DNA of 64,000 nt from Basidiobolus meristosporus CBS 931.73 (lineage: Eukaryota > Basidiobolomycota > Basidiobolomycetes > Basidiobolales > Basidiobolaceae): assembly GCA_002104905.1 (NCBI GenBank), contig MCFE01000302.1, positions 1-64,000 of the forward strand. Direction: 5' to 3'. Below the pieces are notes generated by a model. That model did no database searches. It saw only the letters and a program-made list of their open reading frames with translations, and had not been told where the DNA came from. Numbering within the stretch: the first letter of the stretch is position 1; the number at the start of each line of letters is the position of its first letter. Shown piece after piece: positions 12,917 to 23,821 of the stretch. The translations under genes were made by a program, and so were the position numbers.

Positions 12917-13565
12917 GACCCCGATGGGGTTTCGTTTGGTTGGTGCATCTGAGGCTCAACGCATCTGTAAACCAGCAAGCCAAAGCAACTCCACTAATCG
13001 ACCCTTAGTCAATTGTACATATCTCTTCATTGGACCAACACCGCATGTAAAGCACTCTGTTGGTACACCTAATTTTTGTAATGTCTAATGTACGGGGAAC
13101 CACTTGGCCACCCATATGTCACAAATGTAACTTACTCTACTGGCCCGCACCATGCCAACTTCTGTTATTACCATCCAGCAAACCATCTAGCCAGTTGCGA
13201 CAGCGTTGTCAACGCCCAATAAAAACCCAAACGGGACCGTTCCTTGTAAATCGACCATCATCACCATCCATTCCGACCCCAGACCCCGGAACGACCATCG
13301 TAGCCTCCTCCGTCTGCAATCAATGTATAGCATAAGATCAAGCAGTCTATTGTACGCCACTAGCCTTCGCTGAGCTTGTGGGCCTGGTCAGCCAAAACAC
13401 AATATGAATTAAGCCCAGGGCATGAGCAATTTAAGCTGATGGATCAAAATTTCTAATTCGTCAATAGTCAAAAAATTTGCCATGTGGGGATTTTTTGATA
13501 CAAATGATGATCAAGTAGTCGAATTTGCTCCTTCTTTTACCAGAGTCTCAGCTACCATCCATTTG
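12917..13565. other. intergenic region upstream of L9
   Basis: No gene supported. A frame at 13,060-13,335 is Pro/Thr-rich and has no recognisable domain. The segment beyond about 13,400 is the L9 promoter region. Confidence 0.45.
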
Positions 13566-13646
13566 GTCAGTATTCATCTGTCGCATTCATTGACGTTTCT
13601 GCTTTGGCGTAGTGGAGATAAGGTGTTAATATGTCGGAATTTCTAG
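13566..13646 (+). other. probable 5' UTR intron of the L9 gene
   Basis: GTCAGT...TTTCTAG, 81 bases, ends 17 bases before the L9 start codon. Leader introns are common in fungal ribosomal protein genes; the coding sequence itself has no intron. The splice sites are inferred by eye. Confidence 0.45.
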
Positions 13647-13663
13647 GTTGATTTCCACTCAAC

Positions 13664-14233
13664 ATGAAGGATATTTACAAGGAAGAAGAGCTTACTATTC
13701 CTGAGGGTGTGACTTTGGATATTAAAGCTCGCGTTGTTCGTGTGAAGGGTCCCCGTGGTACCCTTTCCAAGGACTTCCACCATGTCAACATGGAGATCAA
13801 AAAGGTCGGCGCCAACAAGGTCCGCTTGTCGGTGTGGCACGGTGCCCGCAAGCATGTTGCTTGTCTTCGCACCATCGCTTCTCTCATTCAAAACATGATT
13901 GTCGGCGTTACCAAGGGCTTCGAGTACAAGATGCGCTTTGTCTATGCCCATTTCCCCATCAATGTCAATATTTCCGACGACAAGAAGATCGTCGAGATCC
14001 GCAACTTTTTGGGGGAGAAGGTTATTCGCCGTGTGAAGATGTTGGAAGGGGTCACCATCACCCACTCCGAGGCTCAAAAGGATGAGATCATCCTTTCTGG
14101 AAACTCTCTTGAGAACGTCTCTCAATCCGCTGCCTCTATTCAGCAATCCACATTAGCCAAGAACAAGGATATCCGTAAGTTCTTGGATGGTATATACGTG
14201 TCCGAGAAGGGCAACATTGCTAAGGATGATTAA
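13664..14233 (+). CDS. RPL9: 60S ribosomal protein L9 (uL6)
   Basis: Large-subunit ribosomal protein near the sarcin-ricin and P-stalk region. At 189 residues it has the normal eukaryotic length. It carries the two uL6 repeats: the first includes [18 protein letters not shown] and [14 protein letters not shown], and the second [17 protein letters not shown] then the family signature [13 protein letters not shown]. The tail GIYVSEKG is typical. The coding exon is uninterrupted. Codon use is C/G-ending in conserved stretches, unlike the repeat block to the right, suggesting strong expression. Confidence 0.97.
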   Translation: MKDIYKEEELTIPEGVTLDIKARVVRVKGPRGTLSKDFHHVNMEIKKVGANKVRLSVWHGARKHVACLRTIASLIQNMIVGVTKGFEYKMRFVYAHFPINVNISDDKKIVEIRNFLGEKVIRRVKMLEGVTITHSEAQKDEIILSGNSLENVSQSAASIQQSTLAKNKDIRKFLDGIYVSEKGNIAKDD

Positions 14234-14525
14234 ATTTTGAATTAGCCGCTACATTACCCTTAGTTCAATTCTTCATTAATAAACCACACTTCACCCAGAG
14301 CGACTGCCAGGACAGGCTTGCTCCTCAGCAAGACGACCCGCCGCAGGGAATACTTACGCATAGTGTGCATGTGGTCTCCATTCATCGCAAGATTAAAACC
14401 TATTTATTCGTAGAATACAATCACGTTGCAGTAGAATGCGCGCATTAGCAATATTATGAGAGGTGCGATCTCTAGATGGGTGGAGATGGGTAGCGGTAGA
14501 GTCGAGGGCCTAGCCAGCGGTGAAT

Positions 14526-15848
14526 TTAAGCGAGACCGAGCGTCTCTTTGACTGCCATGATCTCTTCCATAGATCCGGTGTGTTTGGTTTGCTCATCACT
14601 AAGTTTGACCACCTGCTTGCCAGTAACCTCTCGCAGCTTAATGACGATGTTCATTGCTGGGCTCTTGGAGCCATCTCGAGCGTGGGTGAAATCATTCGTT
14701 AAGTTGGTGCCAATCCCAAATGTACATTGAATCCCTTTCTCGGTGGCGTACTTCTGTAGCTGAATGCATTTCTCAGGGTCCAGGCCATCAGAAAATACAA
14801 TAACCTTGGTAGCAGGGTCGATCTTCAGGGATTTATAGTGCGCAATGATTTTGTCAACAAATTCATATGGGCATCCGGAGTCTTGACGAACACCGGTTAA
14901 AGCACTTGCAAGATCATAGGAGAACTCGCGTAGGAACGCCTCGGTGGTAAAGGTGTCGCAGAGGGCAATACCGAGGTTATTACCATACACTTGCTGCCAT
15001 TTCTCCAGTGTGAGGCGATTGGCGTTCTTCGTGGTTTCCTCGGCACCGGAGATACCCATGACGAATTCATGAGCCATTGTTCCAACAGGCTTAAGGTTAA
15101 AGAGACGGGCAAGGTGGACGTTGCTTGTCCCAATGACAGCGCCCTGTTCTTGAATACCCGGATTCTTCTGGACGGCCTCGCTGTATTCTTTCTGTGCTTG
15201 AACAATGGCTGCCATAATGATTTCCTGTGTGCGATAGTCACGACGACGACGAGTGCCGAATTCCATGAACTTGCATCCATTTTCCAGCAGGGAGCGAGCT
15301 TTTTCGAGGGCGTTCTCATATTGGCCATCATAAGACCAATCGACATCCGAGAACCTGAAATATGCTTCACTGACCAAAAAGAGCAACGGGATTTCGTACA
15401 GGGTGACTTCGTGCCAGATTCCCTGGACGACGATGCTTAGATCGAGGCTTTCTGAGTTGAAATCCATGGATACATGTTTTTCTGGAACGAACTGGAATCT
15501 CTCTAAATACTCTAAATATTGCGTTTTGAAGTAGGGGCAATTCTTTTCCAACCAGACGCGTTCCTCCGGCAATAGTCGCAAATCAGCCATGTCTAAGAGA
15601 ATGGGGTTAACGCTCAATGTGCAAGTGGGGTGTTCAAGGCCAACAAGCTATGGAATACTTTGGACTTGGGTTTTCAGCCACTCGTAGCCTTCAATGGTTA
15701 ATTTGCAGTTGGCGGTTCTGTTGTGAAATTGGAAAGTAACCTTCTCGTTGGGATACAAAAGCCATATAGCTTGTTGCATTGTGAACTTGTAAAGATCATT
15801 GTCCAACACAGAATGGACTCCGCTCGAGCTTTGAGTATCGGTCAACAT
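14526..15848 (-). CDS. NPT1: nicotinate phosphoribosyltransferase
   Basis: Converts nicotinate and PRPP to nicotinate mononucleotide in the Preiss-Handler NAD salvage pathway. Two exons (15659-15848 and 14526-15592) with one GT-AG intron give 418 residues. The N-terminus VLDNDLYKFTMQQA is diagnostic. The phosphoribosyltransferase core includes EFGTRRRRDYRTQ, the segment GTMAHEFVMG whose His corresponds to the phosphorylated His of the family, CDTFTTEAFL, GVRQDSGCPYEF, and the phosphate-binding FSDGLDPEKC then GIGTNLTNDF. All expected motifs are intact. It ends about 290 bases from the L9 stop, convergent with it. Confidence 0.96.
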
Positions 15849-16468
15849 GAAGCTAGTGGTTTGCGTGCTTGAACAGACACTGACAATTAAGAAAATGAGT
15901 CTACACTGTAGAAGCGAGAAGTGCCCAAAATTGCCTTTATACAATCGCATATCCAATCATCTGCAGAATAGAAAAATTTACTACCGAGAGATTGGCCATC
16001 CGACTAACATTCTAGAAAAACGATCCAGAACACCGCAGATTCACGATCACATTTGTAAACCCATTAAGCATCAACGATATAATCTAACTTTTCATGGCAG
16101 ATCTATGCACCACACCGAATGGCCCATCACTTGGAGTTGCTACGGGTGGTTTGGCGACTACCATATAAGACGATCGGCATCCATCGTGATTTGTACATTT
16201 GTTGGTGTAGCCCATTCCCAAAGACATCCCGATTCACGTATGGTTGGCAATGGTGCTGCCGCTTTGGTTCGCTTAGTCCACACTCCATGAATCCCGGAAT
16301 ACCATCTCTCTGGTCCATTAATCACTTGATGAATGGCTTTTTTATTTCAACCCTCAACCGGATAAGGCTGTGGTTGATTAGAACAAAAATGGATACGTAA
16401 AAGATGCACGACACAGCTGTTTGCTTGTATTTCGCAACACAAGAGAATGGACTCTACATACTTTTAGT
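15849..16468. other. intergenic region
   Basis: Upstream of the NAD-salvage gene and downstream of the repeat-protein gene. The plus-strand frame at 15,847-16,290 and the minus-strand frame at 16,127-16,318 overlap in opposite directions and lack domains. Confidence 0.4.
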
Positions 16469-18208
16469 CTAATAGCCGTTGGGTTTGCGTGGTTCGGGCT
16501 GCCCATATCCGGTGGGCTTGGGTTGCCCATAGCCAGTAGGGCTGGGTTTTCCATATCTAGTAGGTCTGGGTTTTCCGTATCCGCCATCGCTAGTTGGTTT
16601 TGGTTTTCCATATCCGCCGTCGCTAGTTGGTTTTGGTTTTCCGTATCCACCGTAGCCCTTGTTCGGGACGGTCACTGTAACATACTTGTATGTGCCGGGA
16701 TAGGTTTTCTTAACGTACTTGAAGCCTGCAGGCTTTGTAACGACCTTCTCAGTTTTGTATGTATCTGGCAACTTGTACGGCTTCTTGACGTATCTGTCTG
16801 GGAGCGTCTCCTTCTTGTACTTGAATCCTCCAGCCTTGACAAGAACCTTCTTGTTCTCATATCTGTCAGGAAGCTTCACCAGCTTGTATTCGTAATGATC
16901 AGGCTTGACCACCTTCACATACTTGTAACTCGCAGCCTTGATGATGTATTTCTCATATCTATAAGGGAGTGGATATTTCTTTTTCACATACTTGTCTGGC
17001 TCCTGCTGCTTGATATATTTGTACCCACCACGGCTGACTAGTACCTTCTTTTTCACATAGCGGTCTGGCGTGGTATACTTCACCTTCTTATACCCGCCCG
17101 GAAGAGTTTTTTTAACGTATTTATATCCAGCTGGCTTTGTGATCACTTTCTTTGTTTTGTATGTGTCGGGCAGTTTGACGGTCGTGGTGCAGTCAGTACA
17201 CGGCACTGTTTTCTTGACGTCGACATATCTTCCAGGTTTGGTCACTACCTTGACTTTCTTGGATTTCCCGGGAAGTTTGACCTTCTCGTATTTGTATGTA
17301 GGTGGCAAAGTCACAAGCTTGTACTTGTACCCTTCCGGCTTAGTGATCACCTTGACCAGTTTGACCTTCTTCTTGCCTGGCATATATTTGTACTCGTACG
17401 TGTCCGGCTTCCTTACTTCCTGCTTTTTGTAATACGCAGGCCTCGTAATATACTTCACCTTTTTGTAGGTGTCGGGTGTCGTGTATTTCTTGTACTTGTA
17501 CCGGTCAGGGAGTTTGACCGTTTTGTACCCATAGCCGCCGGGCTTATCGACCACCTTGACATTCTCAAATCTGTCTGGTAGGGTGATTGTCTGAGTGGCG
17601 ATTGATCCTGGCAGAGTGATGGTGGCAGTGCCAAATCCACCTGCCTTGACGAGGATCTTCTTGGTCTTGTACCCCCTTGGCAGTCTGAATTTTTGGTACT
17701 TGTATGAGCCGGGGATGGTTTTCTTGACATACTTGAAGCCTGCTGGTTTGGTGACGATCTTCTTTGTTTTCACCACCGGCGGAAGGTTGACAACGGTCTC
17801 TTTGTAAGTGTCAGGTAGGGTGCGGGTCACCACTTTGTAGCTAGGCTCCTGTATGACGACCTTCTGCTTCTTGTAGATCGGCTTGGAGGGGATCTCGGTC
17901 TGTTCGTATGTTCCCGGAAGTGTCTTGGTGACATACTTCCATGCGCTACCTCCGTAATAGTCGTGTTTATTTCCGTGATGATCGTACCTATTTGCAGAAG
18001 AGTCATAGTGCGAATACGAGCCTCTCCTCCCCCGTCTACTGTACGTTCTATCCGAATCCCTGTAGCTATCTTCGTGTATTCCTTCCAAATCCACCAGGGG
18101 GGAGGTCGAGGTAGGACCAGACTCAGGACCATGAGGGTCTTCTGCAGCCAGATTATAGCTGACCAAGGCGAACCATACCAGAGCACTTGGAAGCACCTTA
18201 ACCATCAT
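16469..18208 (-). CDS. secreted Tyr/Lys/Pro-rich repeat protein
   Basis: A 579-residue intronless protein with an N-terminal signal peptide (core LPSALVWFALVSYNLAA, probable cleavage near residue 22). A short acidic/Arg-Ser linker rich in Tyr, His and Gly follows. Most of the protein (about residues 85-510) is a degenerate array of units about 11-12 residues long: a Lys/Val/Tyr beta-like stretch broken by a turn such as LPDTY, TPDRY, LPGSY or KPAGF. The last 60 residues switch to Gly-Tyr-Gly-Lys-Pro repeats (GGYGKPKPTSD twice, then GYGQPKPT). Only one close Cys pair is visible (VPCTDC). The composition recalls adhesive or wall-crosslinking structural proteins; Tyr oxidation is a plausible chemistry but is inference. 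A strong TATA box precedes it. I recognise no named family. Confidence 0.85.
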   Translation of the reverse strand: MMVKVLPSALVWFALVSYNLAAEDPHGPESGPTSTSPLVDLEGIHEDSYRDSDRTYSRRGRRGSYSHYDSSANRYDHHGNKHDYYGGSAWKYVTKTLPGTYEQTEIPSKPIYKKQKVVIQEPSYKVVTRTLPDTYKETVVNLPPVVKTKKIVTKPAGFKYVKKTIPGSYKYQKFRLPRGYKTKKILVKAGGFGTATITLPGSIATQTITLPDRFENVKVVDKPGGYGYKTVKLPDRYKYKKYTTPDTYKKVKYITRPAYYKKQEVRKPDTYEYKYMPGKKKVKLVKVITKPEGYKYKLVTLPPTYKYEKVKLPGKSKKVKVVTKPGRYVDVKKTVPCTDCTTTVKLPDTYKTKKVITKPAGYKYVKKTLPGGYKKVKYTTPDRYVKKKVLVSRGGYKYIKQQEPDKYVKKKYPLPYRYEKYIIKAASYKYVKVVKPDHYEYKLVKLPDRYENKKVLVKAGGFKYKKETLPDRYVKKPYKLPDTYKTEKVVTKPAGFKYVKKTYPGTYKYVTVTVPNKGYGGYGKPKPTSDGGYGKPKPTSDGGYGKPRPTRYGKPSPTGYGQPKPTGYGQPEPRKPNGY

Positions 18209-18264
18209 GATTCAGAGAATTGGTCTAATGGATTCGTGGTTATCGTATTCGTTCGGAGCATGGC

Positions 18265-18277
18265 TTATATATAAAAA
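18265..18277 (-). promoter_or_regulatory. TATA box of the repeat-protein gene
   Basis: The minus strand reads TTTTTATATATAA, centred about 60 bases upstream of the start codon at 18,208. Such a strong TATA box suggests a regulated, strongly expressed gene. Confidence 0.55.
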
Positions 18278-19018
18278 CGCCATCCCAAGGGCAAACCACT
18301 TTTCAACATGGAATGTGGAGGCACGTTTGAGGATATTGACTGACTCCATGAAGCAAGAGTGGCATCTGATACATGGCTCAAACCATTCTATATTATTCCT
18401 AGCGGGCGAAGTGTGATTTGTTATTCTTCCTACGTTGAAACTAGATATGAGTCGGTGGTTAGAAATCTGAAAGTATCCAGATCATCGAATGTTATGGTGA
18501 AACGCATCCGACACAGCAGCTTTGCAAGGGGGCAACCGAGTTGGATAGCAAGCATGAGTTGCTTGGGATCTGGTGGGGTCCACGTAAATAAACCCGCATA
18601 GTCTATTGATGAAGTGTAGATGGCTTATATATGTACCATGAATTCAGGTGTATTTCAAGATGCATGTGATGGTAGCCGCAGATGCAAATGTTGACTACAA
18701 GGGCAGCCTGGTCGCAGGAATCGGCCTTTGCCAATCTTCATTTGCAATGAAGGCTAGGGTCAGCAATAGAACCTTGCCAGCAATCTAGATGGCAGGCCTT
18801 GGTGGAAATCACACAGGATCCTTTAGCAACGACGGATTGGGGCGAATCATTCCCATCGTCGTGATTGATTCAATGATGGAATTACATATATAGCGATATC
18901 GCCCTTTTGGAATCAATATTCTACGGATATCCTCAGGCAGCACTGCCCCTTATAAAGCCCCAGCCATTTGGTCCATCAAATACCCTTAGCCCAAGGATAA
19001 TAGTCTGAATACAGCGAC
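18278..19018. other. divergent intergenic region
   Basis: Separates the minus-strand repeat-protein gene from the plus-strand exonuclease gene. TATAAA at about 18,951-18,956 lies 65 bases before the exonuclease start. No other feature was seen. Confidence 0.45.
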
Positions 19019-20083
19019 ATGGCACTCACCAATACCAGCCTTGATTCTAGCTACTATCTACTGGACTACATGGAAAAATGCTGGGCTGGCGCTCTTAAAA
19101 AAACCCCTGAGCTCCAGAAAGTGGCGTCGGAGTTTCTGAAGGCCCCGGCATTTTATTTTCAAGAGAAGAAGCCTGTTTTCTGGATAGGTAACCTACTGAT
19201 GTGCATCTCGAGTCAGTTCAAACTCCATTTATTCACTGCGATCATCAAGGAACAAACACAAAGGATTCAAAGCGCTACCTGTTGCTATCGGAAGAGACCT
19301 ATTTGCAGTCCAAGCAAGAATTAGAACAGTCGTTGGATAAGGAATTACCAACCTGTGAGCCTTCTAATGGCTATAGCGAAATATGCTCGGTCGAATTCGA
19401 TGGTCCCAGCGCCTATTATAACACACTGAAGCAGATTTCAAAACACAACAAAAAGGTCAAGAGAGAGGAAAGGGAACGTCGGATGGCTGCTTCGTTGGAA
19501 AATGCTCGCAAGACTATCTGCCTGGAGAAATATATGTTCTTCGCAATTGATGTCGAATCGTATGAAATGGACCATTCATATGTCACCGAGGTAGGATGGT
19601 CGATGTTCAATTCGGCGGAGAACGTCTTCCAGGATAAGCATTATATCATCCAGGAAAACGTGACCCTGCGCAACGGAAGATACGTGGCTGATAACAAAGA
19701 CCGCTTTATATTCGGCAAGTCGATTTGCACCACTCTGCGAAACACTGTTCGCAGTCTCATGGCGGACTGGGAGAGTGGGTATCCTACAATCCTTATAGGC
19801 CATGACGTAGAAAACGACGTCAATTATCTGAAGACCATAGGTGCCCACATCAAACCTGTGGATGTATTTGATACCACTGATTTGTACATGGCGATAACAT
19901 CCAGTCAGAACAAACGGAAGCTCTCGAAAATCCTGACTGAGTTTGGAATTGACTTCCACTTCTTGCATAATGCTGGTAAGCAGCAGCTTCTACCCACATC
20001 TTGGGGATAAACAGTAACCCACATTCGTTCAAGGAAACGACGCTCACTATACCATGGAGGCATTCTTGGCGATGGCCCGCTGA
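19019..20083 (+). CDS. GFD2-like DEDDh exonuclease-domain protein
   Basis: Ribonuclease-H-fold protein of the fungal GFD2 group. The DEDDh catalytic residues are visible: FFAIDVESYE (D and E), LIGHDVENDVNYL (D), and HNAGNDAHYTMEA (H and D). The last motif is completed across an intron (19,976-20,033) joining to a short final exon ending at 20,083. The N-terminal 60 residues include YYLLDYMEKCWAGALKKTPELQ and FYFQEKKPVFWIG. A frame change follows near 19,188-19,210: either a very short intron, whose exact sites I cannot fix, or a frameshift. The residues TEVGW after the first catalytic pair match the family. Substrate unknown; yeast GFD2 is a suppressor linked to mRNA export. Confidence 0.8.
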
Positions 20084-20562
20084 ATCTGCCAACACCTCTA
20101 GTGGCTTTCACAATCACAAAGTGTTGTGTGTGGACTGGTCCAACTTGACTTGACTTGACGAGAAGCTCTGGGCCCATGACAGAGTAAGTGGAACTAGGCG
20201 TCCAAATAGGACGAGTAGTGCCAAAACTCAGGGCTCGCATCAAACACGTTACAATAAAGCCAAAATATCTTTCAGCGATCTAGCCAACATGATCACGAAA
20301 ATAAGTCATTTCGATGCCCAGTCTCCTGATTCTTGGGCCTGCCCACGATGGTTTCATTGCCCGTCGATCCAGGTTGCCACGATCAATCAGAATCAAGCAA
20401 TTGCTAGGTAAAGCCTAGATTTATTATAGCCATACCTTACACATGTATGCATGGATTGCTTACAATATTTAATAAGGCTTGGGACGTTCTTGCATGTGAG
20501 AAAGAAATTCCAACTGAAACAACAGAAACGACAGGCAATGGACGGGGTGTGTGATTGGAAGA
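20084..20562. other. convergent intergenic spacer
   Basis: Between the 3' ends of the exonuclease and eIF2-beta genes. No additional gene supported. Confidence 0.5.
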
Positions 20563-21740
20563 TCATGCTGCAGCACGACGTAGTACTGCTCTCTTGGTAG
20601 TTTGCGCCATGAAACCGGTTTTGATGGCCGAGACGGAACGGGTAGAGCCACAAGACTCGCATTGGAGGAAGAAGATACGATTCTCCTTTGAGAGGATTGT
20701 GTCTGGGGATTTGCAGGTTTTGCAGGTAACGTACTCTACGATATATCTGCGCAGCACGTTCTCGATTTGCTTCTGTTGGAATCGGCCCTTGATAATCAAA
20801 CTACCACTACCATCCACAGAGCCGCTTGTCCCTAATTCTGAGAACAAAAATTGAATGACATGCTCAGGTTGACGCCGCATTCTCCGACATATATCACCGA
20901 TGTTGGCGAACAGAGTCTTTTTGCTGCCTTCACGATGAATCGATGGGGGGACCATAGTATAGCGTCTCTTTTCGGAGATAAGCTCCGGGTTGTTGTGCTG
21001 GAGGATTTTAAAGACACGCCCTAGGAGCTGTGGAAGCGTGATGTCAATAATCAAGTGGCAGCAATTGGTTAAGGTAGACAAACCTCTTGATAAGTATAAT
21101 CACGATTAGATCCAAGCCATGCGTCTTCAGCTCCTTTACGCTCTGAAATGCAATGATAAGTGCACGAAGAAAGTGGGGCATCGTTGTAGCGAACTCACCA
21201 GCTGCTCTACTTCCGTCGTCTTGGGAAGCATCTTGATCGTTTTCATCGTTAAGGTCAGCCTCAAAAGCATCCAGGTCAGCCTTCTTGGATTTCTTCTTCT
21301 TTTTCTTTTTCATTTCACCAAAATCAAATGCTTCAGCATCTCCTTCCGCAGGAGTTGCATCTTCCGCATCCTCTTCAGTTAACTTCACGCTCTTCTTCTT
21401 CTTCTTTTTCTTGAGATCGGCGAATAGGGCGGTGGAGTCCTCGTCATTATTTTCCTCTAATTTCGGGCGTTAGTTAGTACAGCCATCATGTAACTATCTG
21501 TATGCTGCTAACTAACCAACTTCCGGCTCCGCCTCCGCTTCTTCTTGGTTCTCCTCTTCGACAGGGAGGTCATCCTCGAAAGCAACCTGCTTCTTCTTTT
21601 TCTTTTTCTTCTTCATGGAAGAATCGAAGATGAGGCTCTAAAGGAACAGATGTTGGTAATAGCTATGTTGTGAGGTTGGTAGATGGTGCACTTACCGAGT
21701 CCTCTTGCATCTCTTGAACCTCCTTTTCGACGTCCGACAT
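20563..21740 (-). CDS. SUI3: translation initiation factor eIF2 subunit beta
   Basis: Beta subunit of eIF2, which delivers initiator tRNA to the 40S subunit. The start is [15 protein letters not shown], followed by several small exons. The N-terminal half carries three lysine blocks ([24 protein letters not shown]), the K-boxes that bind eIF5 and eIF2B, in an acidic background. Splicing then gives the motif [14 protein letters not shown], joined to [15 protein letters not shown]. The conserved core ([30 protein letters not shown]) and the block [15 protein letters not shown] are complete. The C-terminal C2-C2 zinc ribbon (CKTCKSPDT...CESCGS) is intact. Roughly five introns are inferred; not all boundaries are exact. 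Identification is secure. Confidence 0.95.
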
Positions 21741-22588
21741 TTTCGAATAATTCAAAGTTCACACAGAGCGTTAGGCCTGTAGACACAGAATCCTTTATTC
21801 ACTAGACTATTCAAATGACTATCATGACGTCAACCATCAATGAACTGATATTGCTGCTGCGTCAGAATACAGATCCTACACCAGATTTTCAATTGGGGAT
21901 GTTGGGTTGATACGCCTGACCGCAACCTATCCTAGAGATTGCCATTTTGAAGATGCTACTGGGGGGGGCTCAGATGACACCCACTGGTTATGGATTTATA
22001 AAGGTCCCACCTGGTTGAATTACCGGAGTGCACTCAATGCATCGACAGAGTTACACTTTGAGAGAAATTTGATCCTTCTCGCGGAGCCTTGAGTGCTGCT
22101 TAGCCAGGTTGATCCGAGAAGGTGGGAGAAAATGAGCCGAGCCATGCAGGATCCATCATGATACTGGTTTCTGCACCCAACATGATGTATACATATTAAT
22201 TTGGTACACTATCATCTACATAATCATGAAGCAATCAACAATCCTGATCTCTGTATAGCAAGCCAATTATCCTTGGATTGCAGCTGTGCCTTGACAACTC
22301 GACATAGACGAAGCATTCACACATTCACGACGTTGATTGTATTTCCATGGTGCTTGAATCAAGAAGATTTGGCATCTGTAACAATACCTACGTGGAGATA
22401 TGGTCCCAATTTATTCATTGTACGTCACCGATATAGCCACTTGAATTGTCAATCCATATACCACTCACATCCACATATTTTGTTGGGATGTAAACATTCA
22501 TATAAAGAGATCCCCTCCCGATTACCAGCTGCTTACAAACTAACCCAGCCTAACCTGACCTAACCCTACCTAATCCAAGTTTAATTCC
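21741..22588. other. intergenic region
   Basis: Upstream of eIF2-beta. It contains an 8-base G run at 21,961 and near 22,540-22,580 a CTAACC/CTAACCT-rich stretch. No coding evidence. Confidence 0.4.
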
Positions 22589-23265
22589 ATGCTTTCCACC
22601 ATTCACCCAAGATTCCCCCTCTGGACTCTCTTTACTTCTAAGCTACCCGTGCATTTTTCCTTGGTTGTTATCCTCGCGCCACGTATAATATCCACGCTAC
22701 AGCTTCGGCACAGAGCCTCCAAATTCCTGTCGTTGAAGGTGAGGCCGTTGGGTAAGAGGTTTGCTCCTTTCTTCCAGGCCTCCATATTGTTTCTGCGAAG
22801 AAAGGCGCAAGGTTGGGTGGAAGAGGCTTGGCAAACCCTGTTACCGAGGCCTGGGCCGGCCCTCAGTCGCCCCTTGTACAGCCCACGTCTCAAAAGAAGT
22901 CCTCCGAATTCGCGCAACGCCACCCCAGTCAGCGCCATACGGATCGAACTTTTCTTACAGCGTAACCTTGAGAGTACTCCACATCGCTACACCCATCCAC
23001 CCACACCTTACCTGGCATTAACGAAGCTTTTGTTCACCCCAACAGGAATCATGACCAACAAAAACCAACGGGTATCCGAAGGGTTCGCCTTGGTATCCCC
23101 TCAAAAGATGAAATTCATTGCTGGTAAGTGTCCGCGCTGCTACCATGAAATACACATCACTCCACATTACTTTGCTAATGCCCTACGCTAGCACCGAGCA
23201 CACCATTCAACAAACTGAAGAGGCTCGATCGGAAGACGCTGAGTGTCTATCCTCAAATTGCTTAG
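22589..23265 (+). CDS. hypothetical spliced small ORF
   Basis: Open frame 22,589-23,123 joins across a canonical intron (23,124-23,191, GTAAGT...GCTAG) to 23,192-23,265, giving 202 residues. A shorter version from the Met at 23,051 gives 48 residues (MTNKNQRVSEGFALVSPQKM..., ending KTLSVYPQIA). A CAACAG just before 23,051 could be a leader-intron acceptor, which would favour the short form. The upstream part is basic and Pro/Arg-rich without recognisable domain. No family match known to me. Support is the clean intron and the sensible frame after it. Confidence 0.35.
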
Positions 23266-23597
23266 TAACCACCTGAGCGGACCCTGCAAGGTGTTGTACA
23301 AATCGTAAATAGAGAAATTCCCACCTAAACCCATATCAATGTATGGTTTGTTTGAAGCCGCAAACGCTTTCTTCCATGCATACATCTGCAACCTTGTATC
23401 CATCGTTTGTTGAACAGTGAATAGCGAAACATCGACACCCAGTCACTGATATAAAGCGGTTATTTTAATAAGGATTCGGGATAAACTCTTTGCAGGTGTT
23501 TAAAGAAGTAACTCATTCCAATGGGGATAAATCATAATAGCACTGAGGGTGTCAGACGAATAAGAATTGGGTGGTGCGCGGTGTCGCAACCATAATA
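23266..23597. other. intergenic region
   Basis: No gene supported between the two small spliced ORFs. Confidence 0.35.
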
Positions 23598-23821
23598 TCA
23601 GTGTTCAACATGCCACCGATGAAGACTGCCAAAAATGGATCCTGCGGAGGAGAGGTCAGCGTCCGAGCCGATGTAGTTGTTCGAGACTACTTACTTGCAA
23701 AAAACGACTGGCTCTTGGAAGAGCCGTCTTTTGAGTCCTTGCGCGATTTTTTGGCCGAGTCAGAGGTCTTCAGCTTGGGTTCTGACTTGTGAAGTGCCTG
23801 ATGCTGGAGAGAGGTAGTCAT
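23598..23821 (-). CDS. hypothetical small Ser/Lys-rich spliced ORF
   Basis: Exon 23,695-23,821 begins MTTSLQHQALHKSEPKLKTS and continues with a Ser/Lys-rich stretch (SAKKSRKDSKDGSSKSQSFF). A GTAAGT donor and GCAG acceptor join it to 23,598-23,641, giving 56 residues ending SLHRWHVEH. More exons may lie upstream: an in-frame open stretch and a GTGAGC donor sit near 23,885. Function unknown and reality uncertain; the good splice sites are the only argument. Confidence 0.28.

Noticed and set aside
13643-14146. 167-codon minus-strand frame opposite L9
   Set aside because: Antisense shadow; its Asp/Leu/His composition follows from the L9 codons.
16421-17041. 206-codon plus-strand hydrophobic frame
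   Set aside because: Antisense to the Tyr/Lys repeat protein; the Phe/Leu/Val richness is the complement of Lys/Tyr codons, not a membrane protein.
22540-22585. CTAACCT/CCCTAC repeats as an internal telomere array
   Set aside because: Irregular, short and not a tandem of one unit.
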